Notes under the pieces: model-generated
Database searches by the model: none
Told to the model about the DNA's origin: nothing
What the model saw: only the letters and a program-made list of their open reading frames with translations
Assembly: GCF_014201775.1 (NCBI RefSeq)
Contig: NZ_JACHFG010000002.1
Coordinates: 345,454-409,453 of the forward strand
Source of the DNA: Borreliella yangtzensis
Lineage (GTDB): Bacteria > Spirochaetota > Spirochaetia > Borreliales > Borreliaceae
Direction: 5' to 3'
Length of the DNA: 64,000 nt
Made by a program: the position numbers and the translations under genes
Part shown: piece by piece, positions 27,617 to 36,437 of the stretch
Layout: every line of letters starts with the position of its first letter
Numbering within the stretch: the first letter of the stretch is position 1

Positions 27617-28299
27617 GATTTATAATAGCATTTTTAATGATTTTAAATCAAGGATTTTTAGACTTGTTTTCTTTGCCGGGAGATATTATTTTTGAAAGTT
27701 CTTATGATATTGCAATTAAAAAAGCTCAAAAATTTGGTAAAAATGTTTTAATTTTAGTTGGCAGAGATATTAAAGAAAATCTAATAAAAGATTTTTTAAA
27801 TTCTTTTAAAAATGATGAAATTATTCACACAATAACTAAAAAAAATGTTTTTTTAGTTATTGATAAGGATAATAAAATTTTTAATAAAATTAATCTACAA
27901 AAAAGTCCAACTATTTTTTTTGTAGATTCTAAAAGTGAACAAATAAAGTCAGCTTATGCGGGAACTGTTTTTAGCAGTATTCAATTTGATAAGAATTTTT
28001 TGAGCTATGTTATGGGGGCTATAAAATCAACAAGTGTTCTAGAAAAGCAAAAAAATTATGAAATTAATACTATTGATGGGAGGACCTTTTTTTATAAAAC
28101 ATTAAAAGGTGATTGGCGATTAAAGTTTAATGGTAAAGATAAAAAGCTTGTTCTTTTTGATACAGATCTTAAAGAATTTTTAGTTTTTAAAGATATTGAT
28201 GAAAACAAGCTTTATGCTGTTCCTAAGTCCAGGATCGGTAATATTTATTTTTCATTATTGGGAAATGAGGAGTGGAAATTTTTTGGAAAAATAAAATAA
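27613..28299 (+). CDS. exported thioredoxin-fold protein without CXXC
   Basis: 228 residues. An N-terminal signal peptide (about 1-20) points to the periplasm. Residues about 30-115 read like the thioredoxin_7 / DUF255-type fold: SSYDIAIKKAQKFGKNVLILV, then a helix, then NVFLVIDKDN, and a cis-Pro strand LQKSPTIFFVDSKSE. The position that normally holds the CXXC is GRDIKENLI, so there is no redox centre; no cysteine is present in the protein. The C-terminal 85 residues are a separate small beta domain. It overlaps pepP by ATGA. The role is unknown; a chaperone-like or binding function is more likely than oxidoreduction. Confidence 0.72.
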   Translation: MRFIIAFLMILNQGFLDLFSLPGDIIFESSYDIAIKKAQKFGKNVLILVGRDIKENLIKDFLNSFKNDEIIHTITKKNVFLVIDKDNKIFNKINLQKSPTIFFVDSKSEQIKSAYAGTVFSSIQFDKNFLSYVMGAIKSTSVLEKQKNYEINTIDGRTFFYKTLKGDWRLKFNGKDKKLVLFDTDLKEFLVFKDIDENKLYAVPKSRIGNIYFSLLGNEEWKFFGKIK

Positions 28300-28335
28300 A
28301 TGTCTTTTTGTATTTGGGAAAGGGGATGAATTTTT

Positions 28336-28833
28336 ATGGAAATGGTATTTTATCCTAATGATTTGCTTCGTGTTAAGACAAAGCAAATTAATAATATTGA
28401 TAATAAAATTAGAGATTATGCAAAAAAGATGATAGAATTGATGGATATTAGCGGTGGAGTTGGACTTGCTGCTCCCCAGGTAGGCCTTGATTTGTCACTT
28501 TTTGTAGTTAGAGAGAATAAAATGGCAAGGCCTTTGGTTTTTATTAATCCTTTAATTACAGAGACTTCTTATGAGCTTAGTTCTTACAGAGAAGGATGTT
28601 TAAGTATTCCGGGAGTTTATTACGATTTAATGAGGCCTAAGACTATTGTGGTAAATTTTTATAATGAGAATGGCAAATCTTTTACTATAGAAAATTCTGA
28701 TTTTTTGGCAAGAATTATTCAGCATGAAATGGACCATTTGAATGGAGTTCTTTTTATTGATTACTACGAAGAAAAGATAAGAAATAAATTGTTAAAGTCT
28801 TATATGAGAGAGAGGGGTCTTAAGACAAAATGA
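28336..28833 (+). CDS. def: peptide deformylase
   Basis: Removes the formyl group from new N-termini. 165 residues. The three family motifs are complete: GGVGLAAPQVG (about 45-55), EGCLSIPG (about 88-95, metal Cys) and QHEMDHLNGVLF (about 136-147, two metal His and catalytic Glu). Start ATG 28336 follows AGGGG at 28321-28325; a second ATG at 28342 is less well spaced. It overlaps fmt by four bases, the common def-fmt pairing of enzymes that remove and add formyl. Confidence 0.97.
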   Translation: MEMVFYPNDLLRVKTKQINNIDNKIRDYAKKMIELMDISGGVGLAAPQVGLDLSLFVVRENKMARPLVFINPLITETSYELSSYREGCLSIPGVYYDLMRPKTIVVNFYNENGKSFTIENSDFLARIIQHEMDHLNGVLFIDYYEEKIRNKLLKSYMRERGLKTK

Positions 28834-29777
28834 GAATATTTTTTGTAAGCTCTTCTTCCATTGCTTTAGAAGTTTTTAAAGAGATTTTAAAGCATTATGA
28901 AGTGGTCGGAGTTTTAACCTTGCCCGATAAACCTAAAGGCAGGGGGCAAAAGTTAAGTCAAAATATAATAAAGATGGAGGCTATTGTTAGGGATATTAAA
29001 GTTTTTGATCCCTTGGTTCTTGATGATAATATATTAAATTTAATTAGAGCTTTAAATCCAGATTTAATGTTAGTTTTTTCTTATGGCAAGATTTTTAAAA
29101 GAGAATTTTTGGATATCTTCCCAAAGGGGTGTATCAATATTCACCCTTCTCTTTTGCCCAAATATAGAGGGGTTTCCCCGATTCAATCTGCAATCTTAAA
29201 TGGTGACTCTGTTAGCGGCATTACTATCCAGAGTATGGCTTTGGAAATGGATAGTGGTAACATTTTAGTGCAAAAAAATTTTGAAATAAAATCTTATGAT
29301 ACAAGTTATGATATTTCAAAGCTTGTATCAAATCTTAGCCCAAGCCTTGTGTTAGAAGCTTTAAAAAAAATTAGCAAGGGATTTTTGGGAATTCCTCAAA
29401 AATCTAGCGAAGCTACTTTTTGTTCTTTTTTTAAAAAAGAAACGGGATTTATAGATTTTAATCTAAGTGCATTTGAGATTAAAAATAGGATTAATGCATG
29501 CAATCCTTGGCCACTTGTGAGAGCTAAGCTTGATTATAGTGATGTTATTTTTCATCGTGCTGATTTTTTAAAAATAGATTTGTATAAAGAGAAAAAGGTA
29601 GGAGAAATTGTTGATTTTAATCCCGAAAGAGGATTATTTGTTAATACCGGAGAAGGAATTCTTTTGCTTTTGGAAATTCAAAGACCTGGAAGAAAGGTTT
29701 TGGATTTTAAGTCTTTTTATAATGGTAGTAGGCAGTTAATAGGGCAAGTGTTTTCTTCAATAGGGGGGATATATTAG
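28830..29777 (+). CDS. fmt: methionyl-tRNA formyltransferase
   Basis: Formylates Met-tRNA(fMet) using 10-formyl-THF. 315 residues. LPDKPKGRGQKLSQN (about 31-45) is the tRNA-contacting loop. NIHPSLLPKYRGVSPIQSAI (about 108-127) contains the catalytic Asn-His pair, and NGDSVSGITIQSMALEMDSG (about 128-147) the catalytic Asp. The C-terminal OB-like domain is present (GFIDFNLSAFEIKNRINACN). It is coupled to def. The folate supply links it to folD at the end of the window. Confidence 0.96.
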   Translation: MRIFFVSSSSIALEVFKEILKHYEVVGVLTLPDKPKGRGQKLSQNIIKMEAIVRDIKVFDPLVLDDNILNLIRALNPDLMLVFSYGKIFKREFLDIFPKGCINIHPSLLPKYRGVSPIQSAILNGDSVSGITIQSMALEMDSGNILVQKNFEIKSYDTSYDISKLVSNLSPSLVLEALKKISKGFLGIPQKSSEATFCSFFKKETGFIDFNLSAFEIKNRINACNPWPLVRAKLDYSDVIFHRADFLKIDLYKEKKVGEIVDFNPERGLFVNTGEGILLLLEIQRPGRKVLDFKSFYNGSRQLIGQVFSSIGGIY

Positions 29778-30834
29778 TTTAAATAATAATGACAATTTGA
29801 AAAATAAATTTTTTAATAAAGAGGAATTATTTAAAAATAAATCAGATCTGATTCAGAGTAACAAAGATTTTAATAACGAAATGCCAATTTTGCCTAAAGC
29901 TACAATTAAGGCATTATTTTTAGTTATTTTTGGATCTTTAATTATTTCTTTTGCAATTTTCTTTATGGTTTTAGAAAATAAGGAGATTACAGTTGTTCCA
30001 AATCTTTATTCTCTTCCCATTGAAGACGCCATTATTGAGCTGCAGAGGAAAGAGTTAATTCCACACATTGAATTTAAATTTTCTTCAAGTGCTCTTGACA
30101 AGGGAAAAGTGATAGAACAGAGTCTAAAACCAGGAACTGTTTTAAGGCATGGCAATAAGGTTATAATTTTCATTAGTAAAGGGGCTATAATAAATAAAGT
30201 TGATAGTTTTATTGGTAAAAATATTGATGATGTTATCATTAATATAAAGGCTAGTTCTTTTGGTAATTCTAAATTACTTTACCATATTGTTGAACCTCTT
30301 GAGGTTGAGAGCGAATTGCCAAAAGGTATAATAATTCGTCAAAATCCATTGCCAGGCAGTCAAGTGTCAAGTTTAACAGATCTTCAATTTTTAGTTAGTA
30401 AGGGTAAAGATCGTTTGGACAAGCATGTTAAAAATTATATTGGAATTTATTATAAAGATGCTATTGCTTCTCTTTTGGGTGATGGTATTAGCTTTGATAT
30501 TGATTTGGCAAATACTGATGATTTTGGAAATATTGTTTTTCAGTCTATTCCGGCTGGAACTAAAATAAATGAATCAGATAAAATTTCAATTACTATTGCA
30601 AAGCCTAAGGTTGATAATAATATTGTTTTTGGAATTTTGACTTATAAATTAAAGCAACATCCATCTTATGTTGATATATCCGTTAGGTTAAAGGGTTTGG
30701 ACGGCGAGAATTCTTTGATTTATTCCTTTAAGTCAAAAGGGGGGCTTATTAAATTGCCTTATGAGGTTTATAAAGGTTCTATGATTGAACTTTATATTTA
30801 TGATAAGCTTATAAATCAAACAGTTATAAATTGA
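29773..30834 (+). CDS. membrane-anchored PASTA-repeat protein, possible ATT start
   Basis: One transmembrane helix (encoded at about 29910-29970) follows a short cytoplasmic tail; three PASTA-type domains follow. They begin at VVPNLYSLPIEDAIIELQRK, at VDSFIGKNIDDVIINIKAS, and at HVKNYIGIYYKDAIASLLG, each ending in a VIIFISKG-like strand. PASTA domains bind muropeptides or beta-lactams in Ser/Thr kinases and penicillin-binding proteins, but no kinase or transpeptidase domain is attached here. The TTG at 29797 has no Shine-Dalgarno. An ATT at 29773, 4 bases after a six-G run (29763-29768) and overlapping the fmt stop, is better placed and gives 353 residues. The start is therefore uncertain. 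Confidence 0.8.
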   Translation: MSLNNNDNLKNKFFNKEELFKNKSDLIQSNKDFNNEMPILPKATIKALFLVIFGSLIISFAIFFMVLENKEITVVPNLYSLPIEDAIIELQRKELIPHIEFKFSSSALDKGKVIEQSLKPGTVLRHGNKVIIFISKGAIINKVDSFIGKNIDDVIINIKASSFGNSKLLYHIVEPLEVESELPKGIIIRQNPLPGSQVSSLTDLQFLVSKGKDRLDKHVKNYIGIYYKDAIASLLGDGISFDIDLANTDDFGNIVFQSIPAGTKINESDKISITIAKPKVDNNIVFGILTYKLKQHPSYVDISVRLKGLDGENSLIYSFKSKGGLIKLPYEVYKGSMIELYIYDKLINQTVIN

Positions 30835-30849
30835 TTGTGTTTGAACAAG

Positions 30850-30896
30850 ATTAACTTAAAATAATACAATAAAAAAAATTAACATAAAATAACATA
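30850..30896. repeat. imperfect 19-bp direct repeat between convergent genes
   Basis: ATTAACTTAAAATAATACA (30850-30868) and ATTAACATAAAATAACATA (30878-30896) are near copies 28 bases apart, between the stops of the PASTA gene and rsmE. No hairpin terminator is evident here. Confidence 0.4.
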
Positions 30897-30898
30897 TT

Positions 30899-31615
30899 TC
30901 ATATATTAATTAGTTTTGATGCAGTAATAATAGATGCAGCAATTATGGCTGTTTCTGTTCTTAAAATATTTGAGGATATGCTGTAAGAGGAAAAATTATA
31001 TTGTGTTATTAAATTTTTTTCTTTTTCTGTAAACCCCCTTTCAGGTCCTACAATAATGGTTGCATTGTTTATTTGCTCTATATCAATTAATTTTTTTTTG
31101 CTATTTTTTTCAAGTAATACTTTTATTTCAAAATTTTCTTGTTTAATATATTGGAGGCTGTCTTTTAAATTTTTCATAATTTTTATTTTTGGCAAATATG
31201 TTATTCCCCCTTGCATTGCTCCCGCTATCAAATGTTTTTCATAATCATTGCTTTTAAAGATTTTAGAATTTAAATATGATTTTTCAGTAAGCTCAGTGTT
31301 AAAAAAAATTATTTCGTATATTCCAATGCTAGCAAGTTCTTTGATAATTCTTCTAGCAACAATTGGTCTTATCATTCCAATTAGTACATTTAATTTTTTG
31401 AGCGTATTAGATTCTTCTATTTTAAAGATTTTCTTGAAAAATAGTTTTGTATCTTTTTTGTAAACGCAATGGTAAATATTTTTTTCCCCAAGAATGCCAA
31501 ATTTAAATTTTTCACTCTCTTTTAATTTTAAGATTTTAACAAGATGTTCTGCTCTAGTGTCATTTAGTGGAATTCCTGTTTTAAATTCATTAAAAGTTAT
31601 TAACATTAGATTCAT
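30899..31615 (-). CDS. rsmE: 16S rRNA m3U1498 methyltransferase RsmE
   Basis: SPOUT-class methyltransferase that methylates U1498 of 16S rRNA. 238 residues. The N-terminal PUA-like part includes TRAEHLVKILKLKESEKF. The C-terminal trefoil knot has IVGPERGFTEKEKNLI (about 190-205) and SSNILRTETAIIAA (about 217-230), the family's SAM-binding loops. A single gene on the minus strand, divergent from trxA. Confidence 0.94.
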   Translation of the reverse strand: MNLMLITFNEFKTGIPLNDTRAEHLVKILKLKESEKFKFGILGEKNIYHCVYKKDTKLFFKKIFKIEESNTLKKLNVLIGMIRPIVARRIIKELASIGIYEIIFFNTELTEKSYLNSKIFKSNDYEKHLIAGAMQGGITYLPKIKIMKNLKDSLQYIKQENFEIKVLLEKNSKKKLIDIEQINNATIIVGPERGFTEKEKNLITQYNFSSYSISSNILRTETAIIAASIITASKLINI

Positions 31616-31652
31616 TTGTTATAATCCCTTATTATTAATATTGTATTTGTGA

Positions 31653-31658
31653 TATAAT
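31653..31658 (+). promoter_or_regulatory. -10 box upstream of trxA
   Basis: Perfect TATAAT at 31653-31658 with TTATTA 18 bases upstream. Start near 31665 leaves about 22 bases to the trxA ATG. The G-run Shine-Dalgarno (31671-31675) lies in this leader. Confidence 0.5.
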
Positions 31659-31686
31659 TTTAAGTCGATAGGGGGCACATAAATAT

Positions 31687-32040
31687 ATGGCTATTTCTTT
31701 AACCAAACAAGATTTTGTTGATAAAGTTTTTGATTATAAGAATAATAAAGAGTGGAATTTTAAAGGCGGAAGGCCTGCAATAATTGATTTTTATGCTGAT
31801 TGGTGTGGCCCATGTAAAATGCTTTCTCCCATTTTTGAAAAACTTTCTAAAAAATACGACAATAGTATTGATTTTTACAAAGTAGATACAGACAAAGAGC
31901 AAAATATTGCTTCTGCGCTTGGAGTGCAAAGCCTTCCAACTATTCTTTTTATTCCTGTTAATGGCAAGCCAAAGGTTTCTGTTGGCTTTTTGCAAGAAGA
32001 TGCTTTTGAGAGTATAATTAAGGATTTTTTTGGTTTTTAG
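31687..32040 (+). CDS. trxA: thioredoxin
   Basis: Cytoplasmic dithiol-disulfide reductant, 117 residues. The active site WCGPC is at about 38-42 in DFYADWCGPCKMLSP, and the cis-Pro segment SLPTILFIP is at about 82-90. Lipid-type signal absent. A GGGGG ribosome site is 11 bases upstream. It stands alone before the ybeY-tlyC unit. Confidence 0.96.
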   Translation: MAISLTKQDFVDKVFDYKNNKEWNFKGGRPAIIDFYADWCGPCKMLSPIFEKLSKKYDNSIDFYKVDTDKEQNIASALGVQSLPTILFIPVNGKPKVSVGFLQEDAFESIIKDFFGF

Positions 32041-32124
32041 TTTGCAAAATAAAATAATTTAATTGCTTTAGTAATTAATGCATATTTGTAAGTTATATAT
32101 GGATTATTTTAAGGTATAGTTAAT

Positions 32125-32583
32125 TTGTCCAAATCCGATTTGAATTTATTGGTAGAAAATATTAAATTTGAACATCTTAGTGTTTTTTATGATTTTATTT
32201 TATCTGTTTTAAATACTCTTTCTGTTAGCGATTTTGAACTTTCAGTTGTTCTTTGTGATAATGTTTATATACAAAAATTGAACAATAAATTTAGAAATAA
32301 GAATGAGCCAACCGATGTTCTTTCTTTTAATTATAATGAACTTAAAGAAGATTTGGTTAATGGTATAAATTATAAAATACAAGGAGATCTTATAATATCT
32401 TTTGAATATTTAAAGTTCAGTGCTCAAGAGTTTAATGTTGAAATTTATGAAGAACTTCAACGTGTCACTATTCATGGAATTTTACATTTAATGGGATATA
32501 AACATGAAACTAATGATTTTAAAAAGGAAGGTATGTTGATTCTTCAAGAAAATATCTTAAGAAAAAATAAAAGGGTATTTTAG
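32125..32583 (+). CDS. ybeY: endoribonuclease YbeY
   Basis: Metal-dependent single-strand RNase needed for 16S rRNA 3'-end maturation and ribosome quality control. 152 residues. The zinc motif [13 protein letters not shown] is at about 116-128 and the preceding substrate block [15 protein letters not shown] at about 61-75. TTG start at 32125 with AAGG 10 bases upstream. The tlyC/corC-like gene follows directly, a pairing seen in many bacteria (ybeZ-ybeY-corC). Confidence 0.93.
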   Translation: MSKSDLNLLVENIKFEHLSVFYDFILSVLNTLSVSDFELSVVLCDNVYIQKLNNKFRNKNEPTDVLSFNYNELKEDLVNGINYKIQGDLIISFEYLKFSAQEFNVEIYEELQRVTIHGILHLMGYKHETNDFKKEGMLILQENILRKNKRVF

Positions 32584-33363
32584 ATGTTGGGATTTTTTAA
32601 TTTTAAAAACAAAAAGAAGGAAAAAGGAAGCCCAAAAAATGATCTTGAAGATAAGTCGAATATTGAAACTTCTTTGATAAAAAATTTCAATTCTCTTAAA
32701 GAGACTATTGTAAAAGAGATTATGATTCCTAGGATAGGGGTTATATTTGTTGATTATGCTAAGAGCAAGGACGATCTTTTAAAGGTTGTAACATCCAGCA
32801 CTCATTCAAGATTTCCTGTGTATCACGGTACTATTGACAATATTGTTGGAATAATTCACACAAGAGACATACTATTGCATATGTGTAAAAAAGATTTCTA
32901 TGAAATAGATTTAAAAGATATTATGCGAAAGGTGATGTTTGTTCCCGAAAGCAAAAAAACAGACTCTCTTTTGAAAGAATTTCAAGAAAATCATGTTCAT
33001 ATTGCAATTGTAGTTGATGAGTATGGTGGGGTCTCAGGGCTTGTAACCCTTGAAGATATTCTTGAAGAGATAGTAGGTGACATTCAGGATGAATTTGACA
33101 ATGAGCTTGATGAAATAGTTTGTCTTGATGATGGGTCTTATCTTTGTGATGCTAGAATTTTAATAGAGGACTTAAATGAGAAGCTTAATTTAAATTTGCC
33201 AAATGGAGACTTTGATACTCTTGGTGGTTTTGTTTATGATCTTTTTGGGAGGATTCCTTTGAAAAATGAAAAGGTTGAATATGGCAATTTGATTTTTTCG
33301 ATTAAAAATATGCATCAAAGAAATATTAAGGTGATAAAGATTTCCGAGAAGGAAGGTTTATGA
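32584..33363 (+). CDS. CorC/TlyC-like CBS-domain protein
   Basis: 259 residues, CorC type: two CBS domains (about 45-105 and 110-165; EIMIPRIGVIFVDYAKSKDD starts the first, VDEYGGVSGLVTLEDILEEI ends the second) and a C-terminal transporter-associated CorC_HlyC domain (DGSYLCDARILIEDLNEKL onwards). No transmembrane helices, unlike full CNNM-type proteins. Older annotations call such genes hemolysins after TlyC. A regulatory role in magnesium or cobalt efflux is the usual guess. It overlaps the next gene by four bases. Confidence 0.88.
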   Translation: MLGFFNFKNKKKEKGSPKNDLEDKSNIETSLIKNFNSLKETIVKEIMIPRIGVIFVDYAKSKDDLLKVVTSSTHSRFPVYHGTIDNIVGIIHTRDILLHMCKKDFYEIDLKDIMRKVMFVPESKKTDSLLKEFQENHVHIAIVVDEYGGVSGLVTLEDILEEIVGDIQDEFDNELDEIVCLDDGSYLCDARILIEDLNEKLNLNLPNGDFDTLGGFVYDLFGRIPLKNEKVEYGNLIFSIKNMHQRNIKVIKISEKEGL

Positions 33364-35330
33364 ATTTTAATCGATTTTTAGCGTTATTCCTTTTTAATTT
33401 TAGTGTTTTATTGGGCAGTGATACTACAGCATTGGGGCATTATCAAAAGGCTCGTGAGTATTATCTATCTAAAAGATATTATGATGCTATTGATGAACTT
33501 GTTGAAGCTATAAAAATTAATCCAAATTATTATGAAGCCTATAAATTTATTGCATCAATTTATTATTCTCTTAAGATATATACTCAAGCGCAATTTTTCA
33601 TAGAGAAAGCTTATAAAATGTCTAATGAAGACACTGAGTATAAAATTCTTTATGCAAATATATTATTAAAAAATAATAAAATTGATCAAGCAAAAAAAAT
33701 CTATTCTGAGGTATTAGTTAAACAGAGGAATAATATTGATGCTTTGGTTGGACTTGCTTCAATTTTTGAAAAAAATGGATTATTCATAGCTGCTGCCAAT
33801 TATTATTTATCTATTCTTGATTATAACCAAAATAATTATAGTGCGTTTGAACATCTTATTGATATTTATCAAAGATTAGGAATGCATGACAAAATTAGAC
33901 ATTTGATAAATAAAGTCAGGGTAAATTTTTTATCTTTTCCAGATTTTCATAAAAGAGTAGCTGAATTTTATATTAGTATTAATAATTTGGGTCTTGCTGA
34001 GAAATATTCTTTAAATTATTTGGCGTTAATTGAAAGTTCTTACAAAGATTTTGGGGTTGTTGATGCCTATAGATTGCTTGCACTTGTTTATTTGCATGAA
34101 TTTAAATATGAGGATGCAATAGAAACATTACAGAAGGCTATTTTGGTCAATAAAGATTCTGATGAGCTTTATTATTTGTTGGGGTATTCTTACTTAAAAT
34201 TTGGGAATGTTGAAAAGGCTATTTTAAATTTAGAGCGAGCTAAAAATTTAAAAAAAGATTTAGAATTTTATAATATTGCTCTTGAAGAGAGTTTTTTTGT
34301 ATCTAATTTTAGAAATTTTTCAAAAAATAATTCCAATGTTAAAATTTCCAAACACTATGAAAATGAGGGCTTTAAGGCTTTCAAATCTTTAAATTTAAAC
34401 AAAGCATTGTTTAATGCAAAAAATGCTGTTGATATTTGGCCTGATAATGATAGTGCTAGATTTTTGCTTTCAAAAATATACAAACTTTTAAATTTAGATA
34501 TTATGGCTTATGAGCAGCTTTTTTATTTAGTAAAACAAAGAAATTCTGCTGATTCTAGAATTTTGGATTTTTATGATGTTGTATCTTTTGATGTTAGAAA
34601 GTCTTTATTTTATAAATACGGATATAAAAGTATTGCTGATTTTAATAAACTTTACGATGACAGGGTGGTTTATAAAATAGCTATTTTTACTCAAAGCGAG
34701 AATAAGTTTTTCGGAGCAAACGATTTGATATTAAGATGTGCTGAAAGGGTGCTTGAGCGTAATTTAAATATAGAAATAGTTAATTATAATTTTGATTATA
34801 ATAAAAATAAAGACTATCTAATTAATAATTTTTCTGAAGGATTTTCTTATTCAAGAAATAATAATTTAGATTTATTTTTAATTTTTGATTTTAAGGCAGA
34901 TGTTTTGAAAAACACAGTTTCTTTGGTAGTTAATATTTTTTCAGGAAAAACGGGAATTAAGGTTGGTTCTTTTTCCTATAATGTGGGAGGTGTTAATTAT
35001 TTAAGCAATGCTTTAAATTCTCTTTCTAAGGATTTTCATGAGTATTTGCCTAAAAAAGGAAAAATACTTCAAATTAAAAATGATGATGTTCTTATTAATC
35101 TTGGACAAGTAAACGGTGTTGTAAAGGGTGATGTTTTTTTGATTCTTAAAGAGGGTGCTTTAAACAGCGATGCTAAAGGTTCTAGTTTTATTGTTTACAA
35201 AAGATCAGATATTTTGGGAGAGATTTTAATTGAGGATATAAGCGATTATATTGCTAGAGGTACTATAAAATCTTCTACTTTTTTAAAGGATTGTATTCAA
35301 GAAGGAGCTACTGTGCTTGTAAAAAGATAG
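33360..35330 (+). CDS. exported TPR protein, function unknown
   Basis: 656 residues. Signal peptide at about 1-20 (MNFNRFLALFLFNFSVLLGS). At least eight TPR units run from about 25 to 300, for example ALGHYQKAREYYLSKRYYDA, EAYKFIASIYYSLKIYTQAQ and ELYYLLGYSYLKFGNVEKAI, with another at about 325-385. The last 200 residues form a separate domain (KIAIFTQSENKFFGANDLIL, then beta-rich GKILQIKNDDVLINLGQVNG). A periplasmic scaffold is likely. It is coupled by ATGA to the corC-like gene and followed by the gap promoter. Confidence 0.85.
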   Translation: MNFNRFLALFLFNFSVLLGSDTTALGHYQKAREYYLSKRYYDAIDELVEAIKINPNYYEAYKFIASIYYSLKIYTQAQFFIEKAYKMSNEDTEYKILYANILLKNNKIDQAKKIYSEVLVKQRNNIDALVGLASIFEKNGLFIAAANYYLSILDYNQNNYSAFEHLIDIYQRLGMHDKIRHLINKVRVNFLSFPDFHKRVAEFYISINNLGLAEKYSLNYLALIESSYKDFGVVDAYRLLALVYLHEFKYEDAIETLQKAILVNKDSDELYYLLGYSYLKFGNVEKAILNLERAKNLKKDLEFYNIALEESFFVSNFRNFSKNNSNVKISKHYENEGFKAFKSLNLNKALFNAKNAVDIWPDNDSARFLLSKIYKLLNLDIMAYEQLFYLVKQRNSADSRILDFYDVVSFDVRKSLFYKYGYKSIADFNKLYDDRVVYKIAIFTQSENKFFGANDLILRCAERVLERNLNIEIVNYNFDYNKNKDYLINNFSEGFSYSRNNNLDLFLIFDFKADVLKNTVSLVVNIFSGKTGIKVGSFSYNVGGVNYLSNALNSLSKDFHEYLPKKGKILQIKNDDVLINLGQVNGVVKGDVFLILKEGALNSDAKGSSFIVYKRSDILGEILIEDISDYIARGTIKSSTFLKDCIQEGATVLVKR

Positions 35331-35331
35331 T

Positions 35332-35361
35332 TTGACACTTGTTATTAGTTTATGATTTAAT
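35332..35361 (+). promoter_or_regulatory. gap operon promoter
   Basis: Perfect -35 TTGACA (35332-35337) with TTTAAT at 35356-35361 (18-base spacer). TATGAT at 35351-35356 would leave only 13 bases. It starts two bases after the TPR gene stop and lies about 40 bases before the gap ATG. Confidence 0.6.
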
Positions 35362-35404
35362 AATTCTAGTAAGAATAAAATCAAAAAAAATCGGAGGATT
35401 TTGT

Positions 35405-36412
35405 ATGAAATTGGCTATTAATGGTTTTGGTCGTATTGGCAGGAATGTTTTTAAGATTGCTTTTGAAAGAGGAATTGATGTTATGGCAATAAATGATTTA
35501 ACAGATCCTAAAACCCTTGCACATCTTTTAAAATATGATTCGACCTTTGGAGTATATAATAAAAAAATTGAATCAAGAGATGGCGCTATTGTTGTGGATG
35601 GAAGAGAAATCAAAATTATTGCTGAGAGAGATCCAAAAAATCTTCCTTGGGGAAAGCTTGGAATTGATGTTGTAATTGAATCAACAGGTGTTTTTTCATC
35701 AGCAACTAGTGATAAAGGAGGGTATCTTGATCATGTAAGTCATGCTGGGGCTAAGAAAGTTATTTTAACAGTTCCTGCTAAGGACGAGATTAAAACAATA
35801 GTTCTTGGTGTAAATGATCACGATATTAATTCTGATTTAAAAGCTGTGTCAAATGCTTCATGCACAACTAATTGCTTAGCTCCTCTTGCAAAAGTGCTTC
35901 ATGAATCATTTGGAATTGAACAAGGACTTATGACAACTGTTCATGCTTATACTAATGATCAAAGAATTTTGGATCTTCCTCATTCTGATCTTAGACGAGC
36001 AAGGGCTGCTGCACTTTCTATTATTCCAACTTCAACTGGTGCTGCAAAAGCAGTTGGGCTTGTTTTGCCTGAACTTAAGGGAAAGTTAAATGGGACTTCA
36101 ATGAGAGTGCCTGTACCAACAGGTTCAATTGTTGATCTTACAGTTCAACTCAAGAAAAAAGATGTTACAAAAGAAGAGATTAATTCTGTTCTTAAAAAGG
36201 CATCAGAAACATCTGAGCTTAAAGGTATTTTGGGGTATACGGAAGATCCAATTGTATCCTCAGACATAAAGGGGAATTCTCATTCTTCTATTGTTGATGG
36301 TTTAGAAACAATGGTTCTTGGGAATGGATTTGCTAAGGTGTTGTCATGGTATGATAATGAGTTTGGATATTCTACAAGAGTAGTTGATCTTGCTCAAAAA
36401 TTGGTAAAATAA
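35405..36412 (+). CDS. gap: glyceraldehyde-3-phosphate dehydrogenase
   Basis: Glycolytic NAD-dependent dehydrogenase, 335 residues from the ATG at 35405, which follows GGAGG (35393-35397). An upstream in-frame extension to 35339 exists but runs through the promoter and lacks a ribosome site. Motifs: [14 protein letters not shown] at the N-terminus, the catalytic [13 protein letters not shown] at about 150, and [12 protein letters not shown] near the C-terminus. First gene of a gap-pgk-tpiA-secG operon. Confidence 0.98.
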   Translation: MKLAINGFGRIGRNVFKIAFERGIDVMAINDLTDPKTLAHLLKYDSTFGVYNKKIESRDGAIVVDGREIKIIAERDPKNLPWGKLGIDVVIESTGVFSSATSDKGGYLDHVSHAGAKKVILTVPAKDEIKTIVLGVNDHDINSDLKAVSNASCTTNCLAPLAKVLHESFGIEQGLMTTVHAYTNDQRILDLPHSDLRRARAAALSIIPTSTGAAKAVGLVLPELKGKLNGTSMRVPVPTGSIVDLTVQLKKKDVTKEEINSVLKKASETSELKGILGYTEDPIVSSDIKGNSHSSIVDGLETMVLGNGFAKVLSWYDNEFGYSTRVVDLAQKLVK

Positions 36413-36437
36413 GTAAAAATGTTTTCAAGGTAATAAA

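Noticed and set aside
33360..35330. TPR gene repeats as a tandem DNA repeat
   Set aside because: Repetition is at protein level only (TPR helices); the DNA copies are diverged.
35339..35404. N-terminal extension of gap
   Set aside because: It runs through the proposed promoter; ATG 35405 has GGAGG and gives the normal GAPDH N-terminus.
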